Both the position numbers and the translations under genes were made by a program. A DNA stretch of 64,000 bases, taken from contig OU612068.1 in assembly GCA_914767715.1 (NCBI GenBank), forward strand, positions 33,232,001-33,296,000. The letters run 5' to 3'. Each line of letters opens with the position of its first letter. Positions within the stretch are counted from its first letter, which is position 1. This document shows positions 37,901 through 48,901 of this stretch, piece by piece. The notes below the pieces were generated by a model. That model worked only from the letters and a program-made list of their open reading frames with translations. It did no database searches and had not been told where the DNA came from. Source of the stretch: Membranipora membranacea. Lineage: Eukaryota > Bryozoa > Gymnolaemata > Cheilostomatida > Membraniporidae.

Positions 37901-40900
37901 CCCTCCCCACCCCTACTGGACATGTAACCTCCAGCCGACTGGTCATCCAGTGACATTTCTGAGTTTGGTTTGTCATTCAGAGTCGAGACAGAGTTATCCA
38001 TACTTGTATCTGTTAAATAAAACCATGTCTCTACTAATGATCCATATCTCTACTAGACAGGCTAGACAGATAGTTGGAAAAAATTATATATTTTTGTATC
38101 ATCACCGCCGTTTCTGAGTCATATCTCCTCGCTCACATAACACCTGGAAATGTTTCTATTTGGTAAAAATGGAAAATCAGTTCATACTTGATCCATATGG
38201 CTAAGAGTCTCAATGATTCGTCTGAAACAAGCAATTTTATGAGCTGACTTACATAGAGAGTCTGGTACAGTCTGTACTTGACCAGCTTCTGTCGGACTTA
38301 TCTCCTCAGAGGTTATAGGAACTTTGTCAGAGTTGTCTCTCCTTCCCTGTTCACCTGTCTGACTTTGAGATGGATTCATCACCTGACCTTTACCAGACCT
38401 GAGGGACACTCTTTCTCCAGCAGGCTCTTCACCCATAAGAATACCAGAGACAGGCATTTCATCGTGCGTTGGAACAGAATTGTCCATGACATCTGTAATT
38501 GATCAGGATATTGTATTTATATTAGATTTATACAAGATTGTATTGTTAAATTTTATACAGGTAAATCTTAGCGTTCAAATCATAGCGTTACATTCTATGT
38601 TGGCTTTACAACGATAAGCATTACCTTATTAAGAATTACATTACTGACTTTCAGTCCATTGCTGAATTTACAAAACAACACTCATGACACTAAATACACA
38701 GACAACTTACTGAGATCTCCAGGAGCAGCCAGGTTTTCTGGTACTTGGGATGCTGATTGTCTTTTGTGAGGAGCCCTCATTTCTCTGCCTTTCCCAGCTA
38801 GACTGGTCATGAACTCACCGGCAGGCTGGTCATCCAGTGATATTTCTGTGATGGGTTTATCATTCAGGGTAGAAACGGAGTTGTCTACACTTGCATCTGC
38901 AGAAATAATTTTCTAGGCAACAACCACTTCCTTATCTAATACGACTTTTCTTGCATGGTAGTCAATTTATCAAAAATTCCTGTAAATATTCCGTGAGAGA
39001 ATTGCACTAGACCCGTACAATTGCCTCCTGTGATGACATACATAACCAAAAACAAGAACATTATGTAATAGCCACGTAGCTAATGTACTTACATTTGACT
39101 TTCAAGGACTGATAAAAGCAAACAATGATATCACTAAGCTGATGACATACCAAGTGAGTCAGGTGTTATATCTGCATGAGTCATTTTGGCTGGCTTTGTA
39201 CCAGCAGTGTCCTCAGGCAGCCGTCTCGAATTATCCTCCCCACTTTGTTCATCATCTTGTGAGTGAGGCGGTTTCATCTGCCGGCCTTCACTGCCAGGTT
39301 GTGACATGTGAGTTCCAGTGGGCTGTTGCTGATTAAGCATCTCTGAATCTGGCTTGTCGTCAAGAGTAGGTTTGGCATTGTCTATACCTTCATTTGAATA
39401 TGAGCAGAAATGAGAATGATTAGTAAATCTAATCTGCTACTTGTCAATCACTCTTCTACACAGGGTATTCATCCATTTATCACCATGGATCACTGTGACA
39501 CATCTTCCATAATATGAAATTTCAACCATTAGCGCTGAGTGCAAAGATTGGGCTCCAAATCAACTGAGGATCAGGCCGCACATTCAATTAAGGAAAGAAA
39601 TAAGCTTGATGTTGATATGTAGGTAGCTAGAAGCAAGCTATATAGCAGATTTTAAGTTATTAGTTGCGGTAATGCACAAAGTGACTCACTCAGATCCCTT
39701 GGAGCGGCTTGGCTTTCCGTTGCTTGAATTGGCATTATTTGCTCAACATCTACAGAAAGTAAATCGTCATCTTCCTTGTTGAGAGAACTTCTAGATCTGC
39801 TCTGTGCAGGAGGCGCCCTCAGTTCTCGTCCCTCTCTATCCCTACTGGATATGTATGCTCCAGCTAGCAGGTCATCCAGTGACATTTCTGACACAGGTTT
39901 GTCGTCCAGAGTTGAGACTGAGTTATCTACACTTGGATCTGCTGTAGAAAACATATCCATTCAATGACAGCCGCTCAGTCGACCACCTCGATATAAAGAT
40001 GACAGGTTTAATAAAACACATTGACACAAGATCAGTCAACTTACCATCGTTCTGAGGGGAGCTCTCCCTTTCTGGTTGTGTTTGTGTTTTGCTAGCATTG
40101 ACTGGCACAATCTCCTCTGTTGCTCTGGGAGATACTGCAGAGTCCACTCCTTTCTCGGTCGAGGCTGTAGGATCCTTTATTTTGGGTTGCCTCACCTCCC
40201 CTTTAGGTACAAAAGCTTCAGATGGCTCCTCATCTAGTGAGATCTCCAGTACCGGTTGATCCTCTAGGGTAGGGACAGAGTTATCCATACTTTCATCTAA
40301 AGGGTAATTGAGATAACTAATCGTCATTTTATTTTGTTTATAACAGTTAATGAGACCGTAAGAGTATTGACACAAACAGGCAAAGGCAACATAACAATAT
40401 ATCATGGCCTTAGTTTTTGGATAACAAGATTGTCCAGGGCCATCCATACATATTGCTTCACTTTGAAACTATGTGGTCAGATCTATTCATATCATCAAAG
40501 CAAACGAATACCATGATTATGACTCTATAATTATGCATGCAGTTACTTGATTTGAGCCTCTACCTGTACTCCATTTCAGCATCCCAACCATAGAACTACC
40601 ACATTTCTTAAATCAAGGAATGTGGCAGTCATATGTCCCAAACAAAAACATTCACATGCACTTGAGTTATCTTCCCCGTTGAATGAGGGAGCAACTCCTT
40701 GTAAGACAAGTTGAACCAACAATCCCTATAAACATGAAAACCCAAGAGGAGTAAAGTATCCGCTGGAGGAAAAGGTTGCAATTTCCTAAATTATTGTGTT
40801 TGCTTGGCTTGCTAACATTTATTCAACCTCATTTCTTCACAATAAATTATTCATATTTAGTACCCTCAAAACCTGCTCAAAGTAGTGATACTCAATGAGC

Positions 40901-43900
40901 TCTAGCTATTATTTTACTCCTCCAGGGTATAACCAACATAACCAGTTAGCCAGTGAGAGCTCATACTTACATATTGTGTAACAAATATGACCTATTTACA
41001 TTAAAATGCAGGTATTGTCTTTAGTTGAAACACACATTGGAGGGACTTGATACAAAGGTTATGTTTTCAATGGTACCAGTATTTCACAACCCAGTCAGTT
41101 ATTAATTACTGAAACAGACCAGAGCAACTAAAAACAGATGACTCATTCATTTGTCTACAACTTGACATTTATGTTATTCTATTTTCAAACAGTACGAGAA
41201 AATCCAATATACTCACAAATATCTATAGCTCAATATCACAGTAAATAGATTAATAACAAAACAGCTGAGCAAAGTTCATGTGTTTACATGGTTTGAAATG
41301 GGTGTCAATACACCGCCCCTGATCGAAACAGTTTGAAACTAAGGCTAGTGTTTTCACATCAAACCTACCATTCTCCTGTGGTGTTTGAGATTTAGGTTGG
41401 TAAATACGCTTAGGATCATCCTTAGGTCTGCTGCTGCTCAGAGGCTCAGCTTCGTCTGGATCTATCAGACTATCAGACACTGCAGAGTCATCCAGGGTAG
41501 TCACCATGTTATCCGTGCTCTCGTCTGACAAGAACAAACAATGTATGCTGTACATAGCGATTGATAGAATTCCATTTATCCAGCAACTTGCATGTAACTG
41601 GAGGTGGATGAACTGGTGTGTATGGGATGGTACCGAGGTTATGGAGTGCAGCAACGAAGGCACAAACAGACATTACAGACACTTTCTTTGTAATACTTGC
41701 TATGCAGTTATTATGACATGAGACAACATCAACATATAACCCAGACCAAAGCAGTCAAACATGCAATGTTTTTTGGTTCCATTAACCTACATCTCTTTGT
41801 ACATACTAATTACAGTACAGACAGGTCACGTTGGTATCAAACCTTCATTTCCAAAAATATAAATGATAACAACTATAGCAGGATAAATGCAGAGGTTGTG
41901 CCTTTCCCTTTCCCATCTAAGCCAGCACAATACTTACAAATGGTGAAATGCTGACCTAACACAAATAAAGGTATAACATAAGATATAGGGGCAGAAGCAG
42001 GTGGATACAGTAAGCGATTTATAGTGTCACGCATTGCAATCATAGAGTGGAACAACATCTATAACAGTATAATGTGGACTGAAAGTGAACCTAGCAGCTT
42101 CAGTATAGAAGTAGTATCAGTTAAAACAATGTGGAATATAGTAACTCATACCAGTCTCCTGGGGTTCGGATTTTGGCATGTACATATGCTTTTTCTCCTC
42201 AAGGGAGGTGCGGCTGCTGCTTCTGGCGTACAATGCATTGTGGGTATCAGGTATGATCATCTCAAAGGCCTCACCACTGTCCTCAAGCTCATCAATGGAG
42301 TTGTCTACTCCACTTGTTGATACTAACGAAGATATCACAATTCAAATAAAGTGGGGATGGAGCACACAAGATGTTATGTTGGAGGATATGAGTTGCTCCA
42401 CTCATGAACCCCAACACTACTACAGAGGCGGTTACACATACACAAATCAAGTGTTCGAGAAAGCGACAAACTGATAAAAGCTGATGAGTGTATATGCACA
42501 ATATCATGAATAGTGGTGGCTCATCATGTCTTTACAATTTTCATGTTATGCCTTAGCAACAGTATCTTGAAAAACAGTTTGGCAGATTTTTTCGGTTATT
42601 TTCAATGTAATGGGCTCACTCATCACAACATTGCCAAATCCTAAGCATACGGTTCTTGCTAATGAGGGAAACGAAGGAAATGAAAAGGCATGCGCGCAAT
42701 TATGTTATTACTGCTGTCGGCAAAATAACTAATTGGCTGCAAATAAGCTAGAAGACATTCTCTACGAGAATCGGGTGGGGTCAGTTTGAGATCTAACCTA
42801 ACAAGTAGGTGCAATAACATCAATTGATTATATACTATCGCCTATCGTGTATCAGATGTTGATTATGATGAGTAATACAATGTAATTCACATCCCATTAC
42901 AAAAAAGGCTATGGTTACCGCAGAGGCACATAAAAAACCTTGGCAGATATATCCACATCACATAAACGGCCAGTTTAACGGGGATTGCCATTTTTGTTAG
43001 TATGCAAGACTGTTTCCACACACTTCATCTATCTTAGAGTGTTCTTGACAAGTTGATCAATAACACAAATTGATAAAAAAACTAGTCATCGTGTGATCAC
43101 TGATTGGCAAGAAAATGACACACCACTACATGATATAAATAAGTTGGCTAATTTGCTCTTTTCAGGATGCCGGGAGGTGTGCAGCTGTTATGCACATATT
43201 CGCTTACGCTTCATCAGAGATCTTTTTGAGAAGGGTTACAAATCAAGTTCAAATCTGCACAACACAGCATTTTCCTGTTCAAAGATCATTACATAAATTT
43301 CAATGGGTGCTTTATTTTGAGGTGACAATATAGTTCTTATACTAGCTGCGCTAAAAAAGTTTTCAAACTTTTCACAACAGTCAGAAGTATCGATTAGATT
43401 TTCAGTGCTGCACAAGAACAAGGAGCTGAGAAAAACAACATCAAAATTACAATCTTGATCCATGAATGGGACTGTTGAATTGAAAAGTGAATTCTTATCT
43501 CTGAATATCAGCTTGTTTTGATGTATATAGGAATTGCCATCAGGCTATTTCGTCATCAGAAATAACAGCGGGGTGAAACCTTTTTGCCGTCCTGCCCATT
43601 TTTATGCCCCCTGATATTAAATTATTTAGTGTAATTGACATACCTGGTTTAGAACGAGGTGGAGGAGGGTACCTAATTGTCGCAGACTGTAGAGACTTAG
43701 AGCTCACACTAGTAGTCATATCCGGGATAAGATCGTCAGTGGTCAGCATCTCATGACTGGCTGGTTCTGCCTCCTCAAATGTGTTAATCTTAGTGTCCAC
43801 CTGTGACATCCTGTCTACTAACAGACTCTTAGAGTCAGCCTGCCTTAGCAGAGGAAAGTCATCAGGGTCTGGGCTCATGACATCGTCGGAGACAGGCGTT

Positions 43901-46880
43901 TTACTAAAGCTCTGATTGTATAAGCTGTCAAATTTGGGAGCGTTTTGCACCAGGCTTACTGTGGTAGGTGAGATTTCATCTTCCGGAGATTGGAATGGAC
44001 TACTGCCCTCATTTCTGCCGTCTGCAGGTTTGGCGTTTAGCTTCTCCAGTTCATAATCAGGTTTGAGTTTCTCGTATACTGGATATCCTTCTCTCTCACT
44101 ATTGAGAGAGTTCAGTGACTGTGTAGCGGACTTATTCTCAAAAACCATAGAAGGGCGCTTCTCATCTTTAGGATAAAACAAGCCCTCGGGTAGGATATCA
44201 GACTTCCCTGGGCCGTATCTTGCAGCAGCTTTATTACCGAGTAGTCCTGCCCTTTCAGATAATGCTGGAGATGGCTCCTTGGATCGACATACTGGTGTAG
44301 AACTGCCGGATCTGGCGGGATCAGCGAGACTACCATTACTGCCTGTCGGTGCTTTCAGCGACTTCCCAGAGCCAGGTTTCTTTTTATCTTCTGAAAAGAC
44401 GGAGAACGCCCATGTGATCACAGCTGCACCGCCTAAGGCTAAACAAAAGGCTGCTGCTGCAGCACCTTGCCGCCTGTTCACAGGCATCGGAAGTTATCCT
44501 ATACGCTGCCCTGTCACAGTCAGCAAGTTCAAAACTAACCATCAGTGACAGCCGCATAAATATGATAGGCTGTCAGCTGTGATTTTCTGTAATGTGATGC
44601 TAGCCCGTTGTGTGCCCTCTGTGTGTGCCCTTGTAGGTGGATGTTGTTCAAGTGTTCGTTATTAGTATATCGTTACCTATACATGAGAGCCAATTTTATC
44701 ATATAAGTAAATATTATTATGATGAATTGTCAACAATGACTTAGATATTAGATATGCTGCTTTTTCCTAGCATGAGCTGTCACGACAAGTATTCATCGAT
44801 GGTTACTATCAATTAATTTGCTCTTCCTGATTGCCGGAGGACTAACTGAATTCACAAGCATTATCTAATCATATAACATGAACATCCTAATAATAAATTG
44901 TACCTGCATGGTATTATCATAATTCAGTGTATTGTTATTGCACAGTGAACTATTCACTTACAAGCATGTTATCTAAATATTAACTTTGCATTATAGTAGC
45001 CATGGTATGTTAAATGGTGTGTGGCTGTCTGAGTGTTATCAATATAAATATATACTGCTGATGTTAGCTTCTTCAAGCTGCTGTGTTATGTCTGTGAAAC
45101 TAACTTACCATACGACCCAAAGCTGAATCACCAACTATCAACCAGGCTCACCAGCAAGCCACTCTAATCAGTACAGACTCGATGGTATTAAGGTTTTAGT
45201 AAATAATCAGCTGCACTACCGCACACCCGCACACCGATTCCAGTCTTATTCATTGGCAATGCCAAAGTGATTACAATACTATTGTATTAGAATAATGCAA
45301 ACTCGTGAAAGGTTATAATTATTATACTTTCTAGCTTTTGTGTTTATCCATGGGAAGCCTTGGGGTCCACAACCACAAGTCTAGGGTCACTACCCGCCTT
45401 CAGAATGTTGCACAGGGGCATGAGGCTAACATCACATAACAGTAAATCACTTCAGGGTTTGACAGTTATCAAATTCTTATGTCAGATATTATAGACAGAC
45501 ATCAAATGGATACAAAAAGGATGCATGAATTTCTTTATTCCTATAATAGAAGTTATAAACATAAAACAATACAGCTCTGAGAAAGCTTTCTCACCCTTGT
45601 AGATGGCTGAATAAAAGTTCATATCCCGAATGCCTGGATGGTTAGACAACATGGTAGCTTCAAAGCTAACCACCAAACACAAACTGATGTCTCCCACTAA
45701 TATGAGATGCGTTCTTGTGCTGTTAGTCACAACGGCACCAGTATCATTTAGCCAATGATTTAATAATCAGCATGAATAACACAATACCACAAGTTCATGA
45801 CCCTCTTTGAAATTTTTGCCTATAAAACTAAGTATCGAGTGATGGCATCAACACCGCAGCAATGTTGAAACATAATTGTTTCAGCAGCATTTTTGTGGGA
45901 GACCGGGATCATGGTCTTGGTATGACCTTTCGTACTTTTCTCAGACCTGACCAAAACAATCAGAAAGAGGATCATGGCAAGAGCAGGTGTTGAATGGGAG
46001 GGTATGGTAATGTATAAATTGTATCATCCATCCTTGCTGTGAATACATGAAGAGCGACAATTAATGAAGAGCACGCGGTTCATGCATTGAGTCTATTGGT
46101 GATAGAGTATGGAGTGTTGATTGTTTCCTACTCAATGAGAAGCTGATTAGAATAATACCGTAATTTAGCACAGAAAAAGTCTTTTTATATTGGTGACAAA
46201 ATTAAGATGGAGCTTCAATTTCAACTTTGCGGAAGCATTACTACCTGTGAACATGCCTGCTGCTGCTGGTTTCACTGGTTTTACTCATTGGGTCGTTATG
46301 TTATATTTCATTGCCACATCCTGACACAAGAATCAATTTGCAAAAGTTCGGAGTAATTAGAAAAAAATCAACCAGTTTAAAGAATAGTTTACAATCAAAT
46401 ACGATGACAACAAAACACCACAAATGAATGACGGTGTGTGCTGTGCTTGAACAATCAAAGAATAGCAGGAGGCCGAATGAGCTGAATCACCAAACCTCTA
46501 TTTTATGAGTGTCTGATGCTAGCTAGCAGGTGCTCCCCATGCCTGCCACAGCGGTCAGTAAGTCAGTAAGGCTCATCGTGACGTGACGGGTATGCAATTA
46601 AATTTGGTAACCAGATTTCACTTCCGTAAGCGACAGAGAACTATGTTTTGAGAATAAAGCACAATATAAGGGCATCTAGAACCATATCTCTCAACAAATT
46701 AATGTATGACATTGTGATGATGCAGTGAGCATTATTGACCGGTTGCTGAATGAGGAGTTTTGTGAACCTGTCAGTGTAATGTGACAATGTATACTTACGT
46801 GGAGGCTTACGGGGAGGCTTGTCAGCCTTCCTCTGGTCTGGTTCTCGTCCGCCGCAGCAGCATAGCTTAGAGACACCCAT
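24976..46880 (-). CDS. modular plakin-repeat protein with alternative N termini (about 21 exons, about 2512 aa)
   Basis: Exons in coding order: 46880-46799, 44390-43644, 42322-42152, 41524-41369, 40296-40045, 39938-39690, 39387-39151, 38896-38711, 38492-38253, 38009-37758, 37602-37321, 37137-36901, 36645-36538, 36423-36403, 36098-35925, 35737-32388, 31954-31757, 29914-29815, 28722-28549, 25542-25363, 25118-24976. All junctions are GT-AG and phases agree (7539 nt in frame). The first 14 introns (from 46.8 kb down to the giant exon) are all phase 1, so these exons can be skipped or mixed without frameshift. Most of the protein is Ser/Thr/Pro/Asp/Glu-rich and probably disordered. The last about 260 residues carry plakin-type units (AVSRGLIDPEKG, AVSQGILD, AVDRGLVQ, EAIKKGFI). 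In vertebrates such repeats bind intermediate filaments; the partner here is unknown. No spectrin-repeat plakin domain or actin-binding domain is visible, so this is not a standard plectin or MACF. I infer a cortical or membrane-linked scaffold. Extra exons could hide in the long introns. Confidence 0.72.
30754..30765 (+). repeat. 12-bp poly-G run
   Basis: An uninterrupted G12 tract preceded by GGTGGT, inside the intron 29915-31756. Unusual in this AT-rich window; possibly a hotspot for length errors in sequencing or assembly. Confidence 0.8.
32142..32220. mobile_element. 79-bp MITE-like element with 18-bp perfect terminal inverted repeats
   Basis: The left end at 32142-32159 (CAGGGAGAATGGAAGGGG) is the exact reverse complement of 32203-32220. 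The start CAGGG resembles hAT-family termini. The flanking heptamers (CTTAGTG and ATTAGGG) agree at five of seven positions, so any target duplication is decayed. It sits in the intron 31955-32387 of the plakin-like gene. A solo copy of the same 18-mer is at 55283-55300 in a kinase intron, which shows that it is dispersed. Confidence 0.6.
32388..35737 (-). CDS. giant 3.35-kb exon of the plakin-like gene
   Basis: Encodes about 1117 residues (about 1132-2248 of the longest model) with no stop. It is strongly enriched in Ser, Thr, Pro, Asp and Glu, with almost no Cys or Trp, as expected of a disordered spacer with many kinase sites. Acceptor at 35738-35739 and donor at 32382-32387 are clear. It enters in phase 1 and exits in phase 0, so it marks the border between the same-phase cassette region and the repeat C terminus. 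Its opening motif LLTPDDLVP resembles LTTDDLIP near the end of the 44.4-43.6-kb exon, hinting at internal duplication. The right half holds the long tandem repeat listed separately. Confidence 0.85.
32476..34212 (-). repeat. large in-frame tandem duplication (855 and 882 bp)
   Basis: Copy 33331-34212 and copy 32476-33330 align throughout. They differ by a 27-bp in-frame indel (nine residues, KKSSPNSEA, in the upstream copy only) and roughly a dozen amino-acid changes in about 285 residues. Shared landmarks include DTEMGLYPVGAPADDMT, EKSNIPDNVSDSDPV and ENISPVAVLSAEPAVSV. The low divergence means recent duplication or gene conversion. It adds one unit of disordered protein without breaking the frame. 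Confidence 0.92.
36144..36207 (-). CDS. alternative first exon C of the plakin-like gene (Cys-pair N terminus)
   Basis: ATG at 36207-36205 opens a frame of 21 codons, MASGHHRHRWVGLLFCCFKA..., then a GTAAGA donor at 36143-36138. Splicing removes 45 nt (36143-36099) and joins in phase 1 to the exon at 36098. The 45-nt intron is itself open and a multiple of three, so retention would simply add 15 residues. The basic, hydrophobic and double-Cys pattern suggests membrane association by palmitoylation (inference). Starting here gives a short isoform of about 1460 aa that lacks the cassette array. The alternative is that 36207 is chance sequence before an internal acceptor. Confidence 0.5.
36310..36334. 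repeat. short tandem ACCACCAAAT repeat
   Basis: Two and a half copies of a 10-bp unit upstream of the candidate first exon C. Simple sequence of no clear function. Confidence 0.7.
36403..36423 (-). CDS. 21-nt micro-exon, plakin-like gene
   Basis: On the minus strand an acceptor (TCTAACCAG) precedes 21 nt encoding the core of APQDDPDG, followed directly by a GTACGT donor. It is phase 1 at both ends like its neighbours, so it can be included or skipped cleanly. It is too short to be found by open-frame length; support comes from splice signals, phase and composition matching adjacent exons. Confidence 0.5.
36901..42322 (-). repeat. array of ten related phase 1-1 cassette exons
   Basis: Exons 42322-42152, 41524-41369, 40296-40045, 39938-39690, 39387-39151, 38896-38711, 38492-38253, 38009-37758, 37602-37321 and 37137-36901 are 156-282 nt and all start and end in phase 1. 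Most begin with the same motif, D-x-S-x-D-N-S-V-x-T-L, then an acidic SLDD-type core, then a basic patch such as GREMRAPP or GRELRAPP. The first (SGVDNSIDELED) and last (ENIVNSLDD) are the most divergent. The array clearly arose by repeated exon duplication. The conserved opening and basic patch may be a repeated docking site; the partner is unknown. Confidence 0.8.
44391..44487 (-). CDS. alternative start B of the plakin-like gene (transmembrane N terminus)
   Basis: ATG at 44487-44485 opens a frame that runs straight into the exon 44390-43644 across its own acceptor (TTTTCAG). The first 32 residues hold a likely signal-anchor helix (GAAAAAFCLALGGAAVITWA, about residues 8-27) preceded by two Arg. 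A transcript starting here gives a membrane-anchored isoform of about 2517 aa. A transcript from 46880 would use the internal acceptor at 44391-44392 instead, and both routes stay in frame. The downstream part contains a proline-rich RYPPPPRSKP motif, a possible SH3 ligand. Confidence 0.65.
46799..46880 (-). CDS. alternative first exon A of the plakin-like gene (Cys-cluster N terminus)
   Basis: ATG at 46880-46878 begins MGVSKLCCCGGREPDQRKAD and then a Lys/Arg/Pro-rich stretch up to a GTAAGT donor at 46798-46793 (phase 1). A second phase-1 donor-like site lies about 12 nt earlier. Gly2 plus three consecutive Cys suggest lipid anchoring. Palmitoylation is plausible; myristoylation is less certain because residue 6 is Leu rather than Ser/Thr. 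The frame joins the exon at 44390 as PPQDKKK. Confidence 0.6.
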
Positions 46881-48901
46881 CTTGTCTCCTACTCAGCGGG
46901 TAGTGTGTGCAGACGAGTGATGACCTTCTAATATCCTGTAAACTCTGGCTAACCTTGTAAGATCAAATACCGGGCAGCGCCTACACAACAGAATGAATAA
47001 CACCCTAGATCACAATCACAGCAGCGCCTAAGTGAAGCATGCTACAAGAGAATCCGCTCACAGCCTTTTAATCTAGTCCAAAGCTGAAATCGTTTTGTCA
47101 ATATCTATTCTATGCACCTGGGAAAAACTAAAGACATATGAAGTGAATAATGAAATTGATTTTGTCGTGAAGCAAATTCAAGTGCAAACTGTTATCGATG
47201 AACAAAGTGTATGATAAATCATGCAGGAGAATGTGAAAAAAACTCAACTATGCAAAACTGAGAATATAGACGACTGAAAATATTAGCCTCTGTTCTGTAA
47301 CGCTGTCATCTCCGTTACAAAGCAGTAAGGACAATTTACAAATAAGGTTCAGTATGACAAAAGTACAGTCTAGAGACAGATAACTAGAGGCTGTTAGAAT
47401 ACCCTGGAGGGTGTTAGCATCGTTTTTTTTATGATTGTACTCAGACAGAAACAAGTGTCCTGTCATTCAATGTAAACCTAATTAATAAAAATTATGGATA
47501 CTATCAAGTGTCTACTTGTATAAAATGCTGTAACTTTCCCTAATAACGATAGTGTGTATTAATTTACAAATCATATTACAGACAATATTATGAGCTAGTT
47601 AACACATACCTATGCCTGAAAACCCATCAGCTACCGATTTGATAGCAAGAGATGACACCGACAAGGAAAGTGTGAAATAAAATGTTAGCTGTCACCTTAA
47701 TTATTACCCACATTGAATCTCTGCAGCAACAGAGTGACAAGATAGTGACATGCATATGAAGAAAAAAGGTAATTCCCAAATAATCATTGGTTTACCCATA
47801 AACACATATTCTAGCTATACCACTAAGTATCTTTAGGTTTATGGGTTTGCCTAGACTACTTGACATAAAAAATATACATTTGTATGAAGCTCTAAGCATG
47901 CTATCTAATGATGAGTGATAACTTACGTCAAACAAACTCGTCTTTCATTGACTAAGAGATAAATTTCGAACTGCTTATCAGTCACGTTTTAGTACCTGGA
48001 ACACATCGACTGGTCTCACCGACTTTTCCGTACTATATCTCAAAGCGGGACAACAATATCTCAATGTGGGCAAAGACGGTTCAATATTGTAGTTGTAAGC
48101 AGCTATTGTCGTAAAGGATAAAAAACGCAACAATGAATGCATTGAATAACACTGCAAATTAACTTTTCGCTTATATTTGTATAGAGCACAATGTCAAGAG
48201 GGAGAAGTGTCAACATGAGGTCGATTAAATCATGTCTACTGCCATGTGACTGCTCCCTACTGTATACAATCAACCAAGCAAAGTCAAACAGCAGCGGTGT
48301 ATGCTAATATTTCATATATTACTCACCAGATATCAGAAACTTGATTCTTGGGGGTTGAGAGACATTATCATATAATATTGCACATATTGTATGTTCCGAC
48401 AAGTAGAGCCACCATAATTCACAATAACAGGCCAATTAAAAAATATTATACACATGGGATATCTCATATTCAGTGCATACTGGTTAAATTATTTACAACG
48501 GTGAGTAAAAATACAAGATCTCAAAACCTGCAGAAACCGTTTTGACAAATTACATAGTTACAGTGTACGATACATTGATTCTGTTTTGAGCGTAGAGATC
48601 CGACAAAATACCTGGTCATTTAATGGGAAGTGTACATGATCACCTGTAACCAGACTTTTCTGTGCACCAACAGGGTACAAGTAACTTCTCACATGTTCTA
48701 TGCTGAGATGCAACACCAACTATATTGGTATATTAGCAGTATTCAATGATTAATAATCGCTTACTTGGTACTACCTCGATCTGCAGCACTTTGGAGAGTC
48801 ATAGCTGGTCTCAATATCTTTATCGTATGTATTTATCGTGTATTGTGTTCTTTGAGAGACAATTGGTCTCAGCTATTTTAACCACCGCTTACAGCCTCAG
48901 T
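46881..48901. other. intergenic region between the plakin-like gene and EXOSC3
   Basis: About 2 kb containing the presumed promoter of first exon A (right of 46880) and the EXOSC3 3' flank. Open frames here are short and AT-biased. No repeats or RNA genes are supported. Confidence 0.5.

Noticed and set aside
40679-40714. Possible fifth hairpin insertion (GTTGAA flanks around a GGAG/CTCC core)
   Set aside because: Stem is imperfect and the ends do not match the CAAGGAGT motif well; kept only as a weak candidate.
43540-43643. Open frame continuing past the donor at 43643 to a stop at 43540
   Set aside because: The GTATGT donor is strong and the next exon fits in phase; the extension is most simply intron read-through, although a short alternative C terminus cannot be excluded.
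45482-45730. 82-codon minus-strand frame between first exons A and B
   Set aside because: No splice signals consistent with phase 1 and a composition unlike the cassette exons.
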